Assembly: GCA_951394405.1 (NCBI GenBank)
Contig: OX596336.1
Coordinates: 1,612,001-1,676,000, forward strand
Source of the DNA: Coprinellus micaceus
Taxonomy: Eukaryota > Basidiomycota > Agaricomycetes > Agaricales > Psathyrellaceae
DNA length: 64,000 nucleotides
Direction: 5' to 3'
Numbering within the stretch: the first letter of the stretch is position 1; each line of letters starts with the position of its first letter. Shown here in pieces: positions 11,392-22,224 of the stretch. A program made the position numbers and the translations under genes. Under the pieces are notes generated by a model that was not told where the DNA came from, did not search any database, and worked only from the letters and a program-made list of their open reading frames with translations.

Positions 11392-11659
11392 GGTATGTAG
11401 AATATGTGGATGGAAGTGGGTCTATCGAGCCTGTTGCTCTAGAGATGGTAGAAATGAGGGAGAACTCGGCAAGCACGGACCCGCAAACGCATCATATCAA
11501 GTCATGAAGATAAGATAAAATATACAGTGCTGACATAAGTGACATCGAAAGAGATAAGATTTCAGAGGGCCGGGAGGTAAACGTCCATGCAAGAAACGAC
11601 AATATCCAAGATTTTACAGAGGGTAGTACAGAGAGATGAAGCAGTCCGTGGTACATACA

Positions 11660-14600
11660 TCATCCAGTGATTAACCGGGCAAGGAGGTATAGAGTAGATC
11701 CAGTAAACCTCTGCGCAAACATTAGCTGCAGGTCTGGCACAGAGAGAAGCGACTCACGATAATATTCATAATGGCCGTGAAAGCTAGAACAAGGAGGAGG
11801 TATCCCTTCACCTTCGTAATGCCGTTACCTGGCGTAAAGGTGTCGGGCGCGTTGTTGCTCAAGATGATCACCAACAGCAAACCCTGAATGCAACCATGTC
11901 AATTTCGGACCCGCACTTCTGTACACAGGATCGAATCGACTCACGTTCGACAATACCCATGCAAGAAGGACGTTCGTCCGCACAGTTGCATAGTAATCTT
12001 TTGCTGCCGCTTCCTTCTCCGCGGTACTCAACGGCCCCTTGGGCTTCCCACTGTCAATGGGGACACGATCACGGAGGTTCGAGAGCGATTCTTCGTAAAT
12101 GCTGTTCATGTCGACGGGCTCTGTGAGCATTTCAATGTCGACCTGGGAATGACTGTCCTGGAGTACGGCGCCGAGGTCTGTTTCTGGGATACTGTCTTGC
12201 TTGGTTCCCCACGAGATATCGTCCAAATTGCAGAAGGCGAAGCTACAGTAGATGCAATTGGTTAGCACGGGTGGTGAGGAAGAACGAACACATCGTACTG
12301 ACATGTTCAAAATGTTGATGTACATTGGCGACAGCAGCATGTACGGCAAAAAACTTGTAAACATATGCCATGGATCCAGGGCGAGTAGGCTGCTAAACGC
12401 GTACACTAGAACAGTGTCAAAGTCAGGCCAACTCCACACGAAGAAAAATCCCTCCACTTACACCCATACGTGAGCAAGATGCTAAAAACCACCAGCGAAT
12501 TCGCCGTCCCTCCCTGCTTCGCGGCCTCGATTCCACACTTTATGGATGCGAATATCAAGTACACCATGAGCGTTGCCATACAACCCGTCATGATCTGGTA
12601 CTTGAGTTCTGACTGTCTGGGCTTGTTATTCATGGAGATGAGGAAGCACGCAACGACGAGGGAGCCCATGATGAATTGTGCGATAGTGTTCCAGTATGAG
12701 ATGCCCTTCAGGCCAAATGATCCATCTTCAAGCGATGTCGTCAGAACGACGAAGAACAGGTAGAAGTTTCCCTGAACAGTGGTTGTCAGTACTCCGATAG
12801 GACCCAGTGACGCGGAGAATGGGACTCACGATCGCGAACCACGAAAATATCAAATTGAAGATATTATACGCGGTTTCGACCAGCAACATAAACTTGCGAG
12901 AAAAGCTGTGCCCACTGGTCATGATCTGGCCCACATGCGCGATAGCGTACGTAGCAGCGAAGAACGACCCGTTGAGCCATCGACGGCGCTGAGAAATAAA
13001 CTCAGGGAGTGCGTCTGGAACATCGGTTTCGCCGATTGCGCCTTTGACGTATTTTAGGATCCAGTTACAGTTTTTCTTGGCCACGAGTTCAAAACACAGG
13101 ATACGCTGGAGGGATCGTTAGTTAAAGGAGGGGCAGTTGACGAATGTGGCGCATACATCCTCGGCGAGATCTAAGAGTAGATCGGGAGGTTAGTGACATG
13201 TAATGACGAGAGTATGAGTGGGTGGAGCGTACACATATTGGACGTGAAGATATCAGTGTCGCGGCCATGCAAAACTTCACCCTTGAAATACGAAGCCAGT
13301 GGCCCTATTCCCGTACGGGGATCGTTCTGGAGGGCAATGAAGCGGTATGCAGAAAAGGCACCCGGCTAACGGAGTCACGGTTAGTCGGTGGCGAAGGTGT
13401 GGATCCTGCGACGTACCAAGACGCTAATATATCCAAATATTGACTCCAAAGGCTTATCCAAAATACAACTGATCTTATATTCGAAGTTCTGTGCGGCCAC
13501 TAGACAGAGGTGGTCAGAATAAGGCCGCACGGGAATGCAAAAGGAGGCAATGGACATACCAAGCGGATTCAGCAAGAGGGACCAGTTCTTGCCCTTGTCG
13601 ACGGCGATTTCACCGCAAGCTCCGGCCACGTTCGAGTTGAGGTCGAATGTTTTCCAAAGCTTGTAGATACTCTTGCTACTTGGTCGCGTCCCAACGTCAA
13701 GGAGTACGCAAACGTTTGGCTGATGCTTGTAAGCACTCATGCCCCTATCGACGGATGTACACTCACCTGTAACATAGGCCCGAACGCGTTGAAGAACCAG
13801 CGATGGCTGTTGATCTTCCTTTGATTCTTCTCCTTCAGACAGAAGATGATTTGGCACGGCACAATGCCCTTGTCAGGGTACTTGAAGTGCAAGTTCGGGT
13901 CAAGTGCGAAAGACGTTGTATACTCGAATAAGTGAGCCGTCACCTCTTTGTTGTTCACCATATTCTTCATGTGATCTCCAGGCTGGTACACGCCGAGAAG
14001 CGTGAGGCAGTCGAGAACACGAGGATGGATCTTTTTACGACCGTCGGCGACGATGCAAACGACGACCTTCTCCCAGGCGTTCGGGCCCCATGTCTGCGAG
14101 TTTTTACGAGTGCAAAGGAAGGAGATGTTGCGCATCACGCCGTATAGCGTACGACAGAATAGGACTTCGTCTTCCTAGAGTATCAGTCAGCAAGCGAAGG
14201 CGGGATAGAGGGAGCACCCTCACGTTGTACATCGTAATGACAATGAACACCTCAGTCCTCCTTCCCGTCTCGTTCTGTCTGAGGAAGAATCCCTTCTTCT
14301 CGAACTCGTCCGGGTCGCAGGTTACGGCTGTATACCGCGTATGCATGGTCTCGGGCTCCCCCTTCCTTGGCAGCACCAATTTCGGCGGTACCTTCAAGTC
14401 GACAACAAGATTACCGTTTGTAAGCTGGACCCGCTTCTTCGTCTTGTGTCGTCGAAGTACTCGTCCCGCAGGCGCAGGCCCAAAATGCCGAGTCTCGGGA
14501 GGCATTTCGGGCAGCGAGTACATGCTCGATTTGGGTGTTTCCGGTTCGGGGTCATATACGATGTTGTGCTGCTGGTAGTTTGGCCCGTACAGCTCGTTGT

Positions 14601-15372
14601 GCAGCGCAGCTTTCTCTGGGTCGTCATATCCTCCTTGATGGTAGGCATCGCTCCCCACAATGTAGTAGTCCTCCTCTACTCCTGGAGTCCCTTCCCTTGA
14701 GCGTGCTATCCGTCGACTGGCAGGTGAATATCCATGGGAGGTCGTATAAGCTTCGGTATCGTGCGCAAAGTGGTCTACGGGCGCGCCTGCGTAAGCCGTC
14801 GAATCGGTGTCGTACGAGGGATAGGAAGAGGTGTGGGAAGGGGCGTAGAAGCCTTGGTCCTGTGAGAGGTCCGAGATGGATGCAGTTGGGGTCGAGGGAT
14901 CGTGGAAGGGATCTTGTGGTGAGAGAGCGCTTCCATACACTGAAGTGTGGGGTGAAGCTTGCACGGGATCGATTTGGAGGGTCTCTCCGGTCATTATCGG
15001 GGCCAAATATTGGCCAGGTTGGTAGGGTCTATAGCCAATTTGGGGTTGCGAATCCATTCCATTGATTTGAATCGACGGTGGTTGAGATATTGTTGGCGTC
15101 GTGGTCGGCTGTGCTTCATATTGCGCTTGTTCGTTGGGGTGGGTCCCTTGAGGATGGGGACCGAGTAACCGGTCTACCGCCTGGGTAATATCGTCTTCAT
15201 GGCTGTAGCCATCATGAGATCCACCAGCATTGATTGGGGGCAGCATGGGAGGGTCTGAGAGACTATATCGTTGGACATTGGGATCCACTGGCTGGCTCAT
15301 GGATGCCGTTTCGTTCGTGGTGGCCCTCTTGGGGGTCTTGGGCCGTAAAACTGATTTTCGTTTGGAGAACAT
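11660..15372 (-). CDS. CHS: Chitin synthase, class I/II type
   Basis: A membrane enzyme that polymerises GlcNAc from UDP-GlcNAc into cell-wall chitin. The 12-exon model (15372-14224, 14174-13767, 13719-13560, 13499-13417, 13365-13233, 13170-13157, 13105-12830, 12771-12462, 12405-12303, 12242-11945, 11883-11758, 11710-11660) gives 1036 residues. The first 330 are disordered and Gln/Pro/Tyr-rich, a usual trypsin-sensitive N-terminus. The catalytic core shows [46 protein letters not shown] and the QRRRWLNGS motif that closes the active site, followed by several membrane helices ([24 protein letters not shown] and others). The QRRRW form and the placement of helices fit class I/II and not the myosin-fused classes. 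I start at 15372 because the upstream frame opens only with TTG. Exon 6 is only 14 nt. A divergent promoter is shared with the Smr gene. Confidence 0.93.
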
Positions 15373-15881
15373 GGCGTGTCTTGGGCGCTGTTTCAGCGCT
15401 GGCGGCTGGGTGTAGTAGGGAGGGGATGATTCCAACGAGGACCAACATCAACTGGCAGTGGGCACTGCCGCCCAAGCGCGCCTCATTCAGTCACATGGCC
15501 GTGTCTCAATGTCGTCGGCACGGAACGGCCCGCCCGTGGGAAACATGCAGCCTCGAGGCGCCCACAATGACCCCGAACCCTGCCCTCGTCCATTCCGAAT
15601 GCTCGACGGCTGGCCCTGTAGGAAATGTAGGTTGGCATAACGAGGACCCTGGATGTGTCACTGACAACGCAAGTCTTCCAGAATACCCCTCACCTCATAC
15701 CCCACCGCAGAAACCATTCACACTTTTCCATTGTTCTAGTGGATTTAATATCACCTCGCAACATTCCGTCTAGACTGCATCGTCACGCCACGAGGCAACC
15801 ATATCATCGGACAAGACCCTCACGCACACCCTGGCCTGTTAATCTCTCAATGCTCTTACGCCGCACCTCTAAACCTCACCC
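15373..15881. other. Divergent promoter region, chitin synthase / Smr gene
   Basis: About 509 bp between two outward-facing start codons. Reading frames here are short and low in protein character. I see no element that I would name with confidence. Confidence 0.5.
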
Positions 15882-17907
15882 ATGGATATCACCTTCTCGC
15901 TCATAAGCGGTCTATTTTTACGGCTGGCGGCCAATGGCCTCAAGACTGAATCGCTGGGTAAAGTGTCGTCGGCGGTAGTAGGGATTTGGGAAGGAGTAAT
16001 GGTGCACCAGATGTCCAGCAGGGCGTCGTCTGAGCTCGATCACTATCTCGCATACGGAGTCCGAGCCCTGATCGACTTCATGGTCACAAGAGACCCTCGG
16101 AAAGGATTCATGATCTTGGTGTGGACCGTGCTCGGGGCATTTGCCTCAGAGTCTATTACACCGAGGGAAAGCCTGGGACCTCGAGCAACGAAGCGAGAAC
16201 GACGAACCAGAAGCACCCGCACACGACAGTCCCATACCCGACGCACCGCTCCTAATCCACCACCACCAAACCTACCACTATTCCCACCACATCTCGGAGC
16301 TACCCCAGCAGTGTCGGTCAGAAAACCACCTTCCGCACCCAGCTCATTCCTCGGAGGCGACTCCGATATCGCTCTCTCCCCCATACCCACCCCAGTACAC
16401 CCTCTAGACCTTTCCCCTACCCGACCGCCAACAGGTTTAGCCGCCCATCTCGAGAAAGGCGAAGGTCCGTCTGGTTCGAAGCCAAGCCTTCCTACACCAC
16501 CTCAAAGCGGCTCTTCAGATGCCTATGGAAATAGCCGGCCCACTACCTCTCCCCATCGACTATCTACCGTTCAAGAAGTCTCTTCTGCAGCAGAACGCAC
16601 GCCACCGCCTCCACCACCAGCGCCGAAAGTAGAAACACCTGCGAAGACGCCAACGAAGGAACCCAAGAGCCAACCTCCGAGTACGAACCCCTCTGGACGC
16701 AGCTCTCCGCTTCCTGTACCCAACTCCACGATGCAAGGCTTCATGATATCAAACCCATTCCAAGGAAATGCCGATCCCTTTAACGACAGTAATGATGATG
16801 AAATCACGCACAGCACTCCTTTCAATGCTCCCCAGGTGCCTGTCCCAGTACCGAATGCGTCTACAAGCAACTGGAAACCACATGCCCCCGACCCCCTCGC
16901 TTCCCCGAGCCCATGGGATGACGACGACGCCTTAGACGAGCTCAGGACACCACCGCAACTTAGTAGCTCCGGGGAAGGGGGGACCAGTACTGTAGGGCCC
17001 AACAACATCGGCTTGGACGATCCCCTTCGAACACCTCTCGACCCGAACATGCTCTCACCGCTTTTCCTCGAAGAAGATTTGTCGGGGCCAGGTGTTCCCC
17101 TAGTCTCCGTGATGCCCGGTCCGATGCCCTCTATCAACCAAGTCCAAGCTCTGAACCTTGCACATACTCCCGCACCTTCCACCGATGCCACCGAAGTCCC
17201 CAACCACATCAACCCAACCCCGGCCACCGAGGCCACCGAGATGCCACCACACTCGCCTGCTGCAAGCATCATTAGCGCTTTATCCAACACAGAGCCAACC
17301 CTCGTCAACCGAAGGGCTGAGAACCTGAGGAAAGAGGCGCGAGAGGCAGAGAAGGAATGGTCGGACTTGAAGGCGAAGTACCAGACGGCTGTTTCTGAGG
17401 GAAAGACAGCCGAGGGGTTCATCTTGAAGCGGAAAATGTATGACGCAGAGGAAAGGGCGAAGGAGTTGCATAAGAAAGCGGCGAAGAGATACTTTGCTTG
17501 TAAGCTTACTTTCCCGTCCGCTATCTTCGTCACACCGATTGACGGCTCGACTTCAATTCAGCTCTTAACGACCTGAATCCAAATCAGAAGGAGGGCACAA
17601 TAGACGTGCACGGCTTGCGCCCAGGCGAGGCAATTGACAGAACTGAGCGAGCCCTGGCAGAAGCGATGGAACACGGCCTTACTACCCTCCGAGTCATCGT
17701 GGGCAAAGGCTTACATTCTGTTGGCGGACAACCTGTGCTCAAGAACGTCGTCAAGAACTCGATGGAGAGGTACGTACAAAATATGTCACACCTCCAGTGA
17801 ATCGAATGTCTAACAATGATGTGTTCCGCGCGTATAGGCAGAAGATTACAGTCAAGATTGACGAGAAGAACGCTGGGGTGCTGATTCTGACTGTTCCGTC
17901 GCCATGA
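15882..17907 (+). CDS. Smr-domain protein with DUF1771 helix
   Basis: Three exons (15882-17499, 17562-17769, 17838-17907) encode 631 residues. Residues about 470-540 form the charged DUF1771 helix (LRKEAREAEKEWSDLK, KRKMYDAEERAKELHKKAAK). The C-terminus is a Small MutS-Related domain: IDVHGLRPGEAI gives the conserved D-x-HGL motif and VIVGKGLHS the GxGxHS-like loop. Eukaryotic Smr proteins with DUF1771 are RNA endonucleases or RNA-binding factors, as in Cue2/N4BP2 of no-go decay, so an mRNA quality-control role is possible. No CUE domain is visible. The first 90 residues have a hydrophobic, globular character before a long Pro-rich linker, which is unusual for the family. A 320-codon open frame on the opposite strand is a shadow of this biased sequence. 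Confidence 0.85.
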
Positions 17908-18335
17908 TCCATCGAGGACTGAGATCAGTCGCGACACCTCACCCCGAGGGTGCTTCTTGGTGCTTCCTCGCATCAACCCCGAGCGCAGCAGGACTGCCTA
18001 CCGCATGCGTATCACCAGGCTGGCGGATGGTCCTCTACTGTGCTTCTCGTTACCGTTGGCCATTATCCCACTCATTACCATCGCGAATTTATCATTTCAA
18101 ATGTCAAGTTGGACTCGCGTTATTGCTTTGTTGCTTTCCTCGTAGGTAGTTCCTGTACTTGTATTCTTCATGCCCGGTTTCACGAACCAAAACGACACTG
18201 ATTCATTGTTGCAAGAGAGCTGGTAGAAAGGCTATGTGGGTGTGACGTGGGATGCCCTCTGCCGTCCGAGTGATTGGCGGTAAGGGCCGGAGAGGAAGCG
18301 CGCCGCTACATTCTCCCTCGTGTGCAATGGCCGCT
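17908..18335. other. Convergent 3' flank between Smr gene and WBP4-like gene
   Basis: About 428 bp lying between two facing stop codons. No supported gene; presumably overlapping 3' UTRs. Confidence 0.5.
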
Positions 18336-19415
18336 CTACACAGGTCGGCGTCCTCGGGCGCTGCTTACTGGAGCTCTCCGTTTCTTGAATACAGGGGCTG
18401 GTGGTGCTTCAGCCGACTTGAGATGTGTCGCGGAGGGTTTCACGTCAGTTCCTTCCTCCTTTGTGATCGGAGCAGGTGTGTTTTCTGTAGATCCTAGTGC
18501 GGGTGGTGGTGGGGGAGCAGGCATAGGAGGCGAAGGACCAGCAGCACCCCACCCAGATGTGGACCATTTAAGCGCAGAAGTTGTTACTGCTTGGTCCCCG
18601 TCAGAGGCATCCTTTGCGGGTTTGAGCTGCAGGGGTTTGAATGAAGGAGGTGGAAGCGCTTCTTCTTGTCTAGTCACGGTCTCCTCCTGCTTCACTGGTT
18701 CCTCCCTTTTCTTGACCTTGATTGGAATCATTCCAGGGTCGTATACATCGCCCAGTAACCCTCCGGGGTTCAGCGATTTCTTTCGCAGTTTGTAGCTCCG
18801 GGTATCTTCCTCGTCGTCTGCAGCTGCATCTGCGGGTCGTTTCTCCCCCGCCGTAGCAACGTCTGGTTTACCATCCTCCTCTCCTTCACCGCGGGGCTCA
18901 GGTCCCGGCGTTGGTGTAACGGATACAACTTCCCACTCTCCTGCTACGCCTTGCGACCTCCGAATCTCAGCTTCTTTTGCTAGTCGCTCGACATCCGGAT
19001 CTGTGAATCCCAGTGACTCCGCAGTTGAATAGTTGGCCCATGGACCTCCGGAGTCATTGTTGGGTGCCGCACGACGCGCTGCAGGTTTTGAGGGCCCCGC
19101 AACTGGCGCTGCACGCCCCTCACTGATATCTTCTGCAAAAGCAGCATTCGCCAACTGCGAGACGATGTCAGCCTCAACGGTTATGACCCGATAATGGCTA
19201 CACACCTGTTCTACCCTAGCCATCTCCCGCTTCTCCTCCTCGATATCCTTCTTCCTCTTCTCCCCTGTCTTGTATATCCCCCTGATGTAGCGCTCGAGAT
19301 TGCCCTTGTGCCGCATGCCTGACTCATGGTGGTTCCTCGACGGTGCATCGTCTGCAATGTATATTTCACAGTACGTGCAGTAGTACTTCTTCTTGGAGAC
19401 CCAGAACTCGCTCAT
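18336..19415 (-). CDS. WBP4/FBP21-like U1-type zinc finger splicing factor
   Basis: A single open frame of 359 residues. The N-terminus (EFWVSKKKYYCTYCEIYIAD, then HHESGMRHKGNLERYI) is a matrin/U1-type C2H2 finger with spacing C-x2-C-x(~13)-H-x5-H, preceded by the W-S-K signature of WBP4/FBP21, a spliceosome-associated protein that binds proline-rich ligands. A charged helix (KRKKDIEEEKREMARVE) follows, as in that family. The WW domains of animal WBP4 are not seen, and the rest is disordered with a basic end (FKKRRAP, RGRR). Fungal homologues often have this reduced form. A 33-nt in-frame insert at 19173-19205 begins with GTGTGT and ends with GAG-like AG, but it is too short for a normal intron here, so I leave it coding. 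Confidence 0.82.
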   Translation of the reverse strand: MSEFWVSKKKYYCTYCEIYIADDAPSRNHHESGMRHKGNLERYIRGIYKTGEKRKKDIEEEKREMARVEQVCSHYRVITVEADIVSQLANAAFAEDISEGRAAPVAGPSKPAARRAAPNNDSGGPWANYSTAESLGFTDPDVERLAKEAEIRRSQGVAGEWEVVSVTPTPGPEPRGEGEEDGKPDVATAGEKRPADAAADDEEDTRSYKLRKKSLNPGGLLGDVYDPGMIPIKVKKREEPVKQEETVTRQEEALPPPSFKPLQLKPAKDASDGDQAVTTSALKWSTSGWGAAGPSPPMPAPPPPPALGSTENTPAPITKEEGTDVKPSATHLKSAEAPPAPVFKKRRAPVSSARGRRPV

Positions 19416-19681
19416 TGTGGTATCGGAGGTGGTTTGGAGGTGAGAAAATGGAGAGCCAAGTGGGGAAGCCCCGGCGGGTCACTTGATAGTGATGGATGCA
19501 TTGGTTTGGTCGATTGATGATCTCACCTGTCTATCTATCCACGACCAAATGGTCACTACAACATAAGAAGACGCCCCTCTGTCTCCGGCGCCGTGGTGGT
19601 CTTCCTTCCTTTCAGTTTCCGTGTCTCCAGTCACCTTGCAGGCGTTGAACGTCTGCGACGACCCTCCTCGTCCTCTCCACC

Positions 19682-21889
19682 ATGGCTACCAGTGACTTCA
19701 AGTCAGAGGAAATCCAGCTCCAGGACACTTTCACGACAACTAGCCCAAGCGACGAGAAGGCTGGAGTTATCACCGCGACCTCGATTCGAACTTCAAATTC
19801 GAGCATATCTCTCCCTCAGGGAGGGTACAAGCTCTACCGTCGACGCTTCGTCGGTATCCTCGGTCTCGTGTGTACCTCGTCGCTAGGGCGTTGAGGTGCG
19901 GAATGTTGACCATATGTTTAGGTTTTATTGAATATCGCAGCTGCGATGGCCTGGACATGGTTCGGGCCCATCGCCAATAGCAGTGCGTTTATACCTCGGG
20001 AAATTTCAATCCCGACGCTGACAGCCTAACCAGCGGCGACGGAATTCGGCATCACTCTCGACCAGGTAAACTGGCTGGGTAACGTTATGGCCGTGTTATA
20101 CCTCCCTACCGCCTTCTGGATTCCAGTTATCGTCAATAAATGGGGACTCCGTCGATGCGTGAGTAGCTATCAGCGTCGGTGGGCTCCGCTCCTCACGGCT
20201 TGTTTCCCTCTCGCCTCAATAGACCGAGATTGGCGGCGTAGCACTTGTTCTAGCTTCATGGATCCGCTATGCAGGAACGGCCAAATCGCTGCCCCCAGCC
20301 GGGGCGTACGCTCTCCTTTTCATTGGCCAGGTATTCGCCGCTATTGCCCAACCTATGTTCCAATGCCTTGGGACCAAGTACTCAGAGACCTGGTTCGACA
20401 CAGAGGGCAGGACCACGGCCACTATGATTGTTGCAATTGGTGCGTTCCAACCCCGTACGCTGCGCGAGGTGCACAAAGCTAACAGTGAGCAGCAAACCCC
20501 ATTGGAGGAGCCGTTGGTCAACTCATCAGTCCCATACTTGATTCTGTCCGAACTTCTGTGGGTAAAAGCCGTGCCCTTCAGCTATCACAGGCCTTGACCT
20601 TTGCTTTTAGATCCTTGTATTGGGTATTGCGACAACTGTCATCGCGCCGACCGTCTTTCTAATCGGAAACAAACCCCCAACGCCCCCCAGTACGTTATAC
20701 TTGACACGCCTCACCCATGCGGAACCAGCCTTGACATTTTTGCAGCATATGCTGGCTCAAAGCCTCCGGCCTCCCTTCGTGGGCTGCTTCTCGCCATGGC
20801 TGGCCGGGCTCCTAATCGTGAATCTGCCATGACCGTCCGAGAGCGCATCGACTTCGCCGTTATCGTCGTCGTATTTGGAATCTTGGTTGCCGCGTACGTC
20901 CTCACCACCGCATCACCCGCATTAGAAACTGACCGACGGGCTTACAGCACCGCGAGCTTTTCGATCCTCACCAACCAAATATTCGTAAGTGAACACTGCC
21001 CCGCGTCGGGATACCTCGGTCCTGAATCGCACCATCCGCTAGGAACCTGTTGGTTATACTGAAGATGAAGCCGGATTCTTCGGTGCAACCTTACTCCTCG
21101 CGGGTATTGTGGGCGCTGTGATCGCAGCGCCTCTCTTCGACCGAATCTTCAAGTACCACCTCTCAGTATTCGCCAGAATTTGTGCCCCACTGGTGGGGAT
21201 CGGCTGGCTTGTGCTCATCTGGGTTGGTGAGTGAATCCGGGCCTCGGGTTGGACGTCCTTTCGCTGACGGCTTCTCCCCCACCATCTCTGTCCCATATTT
21301 GGTGTCACCTTCGTGAACTGTACTCGCCCTTTTTACAGTGAGACCCAACAATCTTGCTGCAATCTTCGTCGTGATGGCCATCATTGGCATATGCTCCCTC
21401 ACCATGCTTCCGGTCGTACTGGAACTGGCTTGTGAGATCACAAGAAACGCTGATGCCAGTTCAGCCATTCTGTGGTCAACGTACGTGCCAAGTCTTTTCC
21501 TTGCGTCATTCTTACAGCGCTGACTCGGGCTTCGTGGACCGATTTCTCCTCCAGCGGAAATGTCATCTCGATTATTTTCGTCCTCTGTAAGTCCGTTCAA
21601 TACTGATCGGTATTGCGTGCATTACTCAATGTTCTGGATTCCCGTTGTCCTTTGTACAGCCCAACAAGCATTACGTGCTGGCCCCGACGCCAGTCCACCA
21701 CTCAACATGAAGCGCTCCCTGCTGTTCAACGGAATATTCTGCGTTGTTGGCGGTTTCACTGCAGTGCTGCTCAAGGGTGAGCAGACACGAAAGATTCAGG
21801 ACGAGGAGAAGAAGCAGCTTTCTTTGGCTGCGAACGCGGCCAGCACGGAAGGCACCGAGAATGCCCCAGCTCCCTCACAAGAAGTATGA
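19682..21889 (+). CDS. MFS transporter, FLVCR/DIRC2-like (SLC49 type)
   Basis: Twelve exons (19682-19867, 19922-19982, 20034-20158, 20223-20439, 20493-20557, 20611-20689, 20746-20893, 20948-20984, 21043-21226, 21339-21480, 21555-21586, 21660-21889) encode 501 residues. About 12 hydrophobic spans are visible (VLLNIAAAMAWTWFGPIAN, NVMAVLYLPTAFWIPVIV, LFIGQVFAAIAQPMF, VVFGILVAAATASF and others). The NWLGNV motif after the first span, the KWGLR loop between spans 2 and 3, and ANPIGGAVGQLISP in span 5 match the FLVCR/DIRC2 branch, whose animal members move heme, choline or related cations. The fungal substrate is not known to me. The C-terminal tail is charged and cytosolic. Divergent from the WBP4-like gene with 266 bp between starts. 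Confidence 0.85.
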
Positions 21890-22224
21890 TGACCCGCTTG
21901 ACGACCATTCAAAGGAGTTTTGTTATCCGTTCACGATTGACATCGAACCTCGACGACTTGGACTCGTATATCTTTTAATCTAGGCATAACTAGGCACGTC
22001 CATACCAGAAGGGTGCACACATACCCGCCTTGTCCCCGTTGGCAGCGGTCGCAATTTTCACCTGACCGACCCTTCCATTCGTTCCTCGCCGCCTTGTGTA
22101 GCTATATTTCCCATTATTCCGTGTTTGTACTATCTACGCATACTCCATACAGCATCGGTGCCTCAACATGCTTCTACCTGCTGCCTAATATACCACCCTT
22201 TGTGATATCCCTCCTTCCGAGAGC
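21890..22224. other. Convergent 3' flank between MFS gene and TRM11
   Basis: About 335 bp between facing stop codons. Nothing coding is supported. Confidence 0.5.

Noticed and set aside
16571..17533. A 320-codon open frame on the minus strand
   Set aside because: It lies exactly antisense to the Pro/Ser-rich part of the Smr gene, where codon bias keeps the opposite strand open; it has no domain and is Ser/Gly-rich.
19173..19205. In-frame 33-nt stretch in the WBP4-like gene starting GTGTGT and ending AG
   Set aside because: Too short compared with the 47-nt minimum of the other introns; the frame is open through it.
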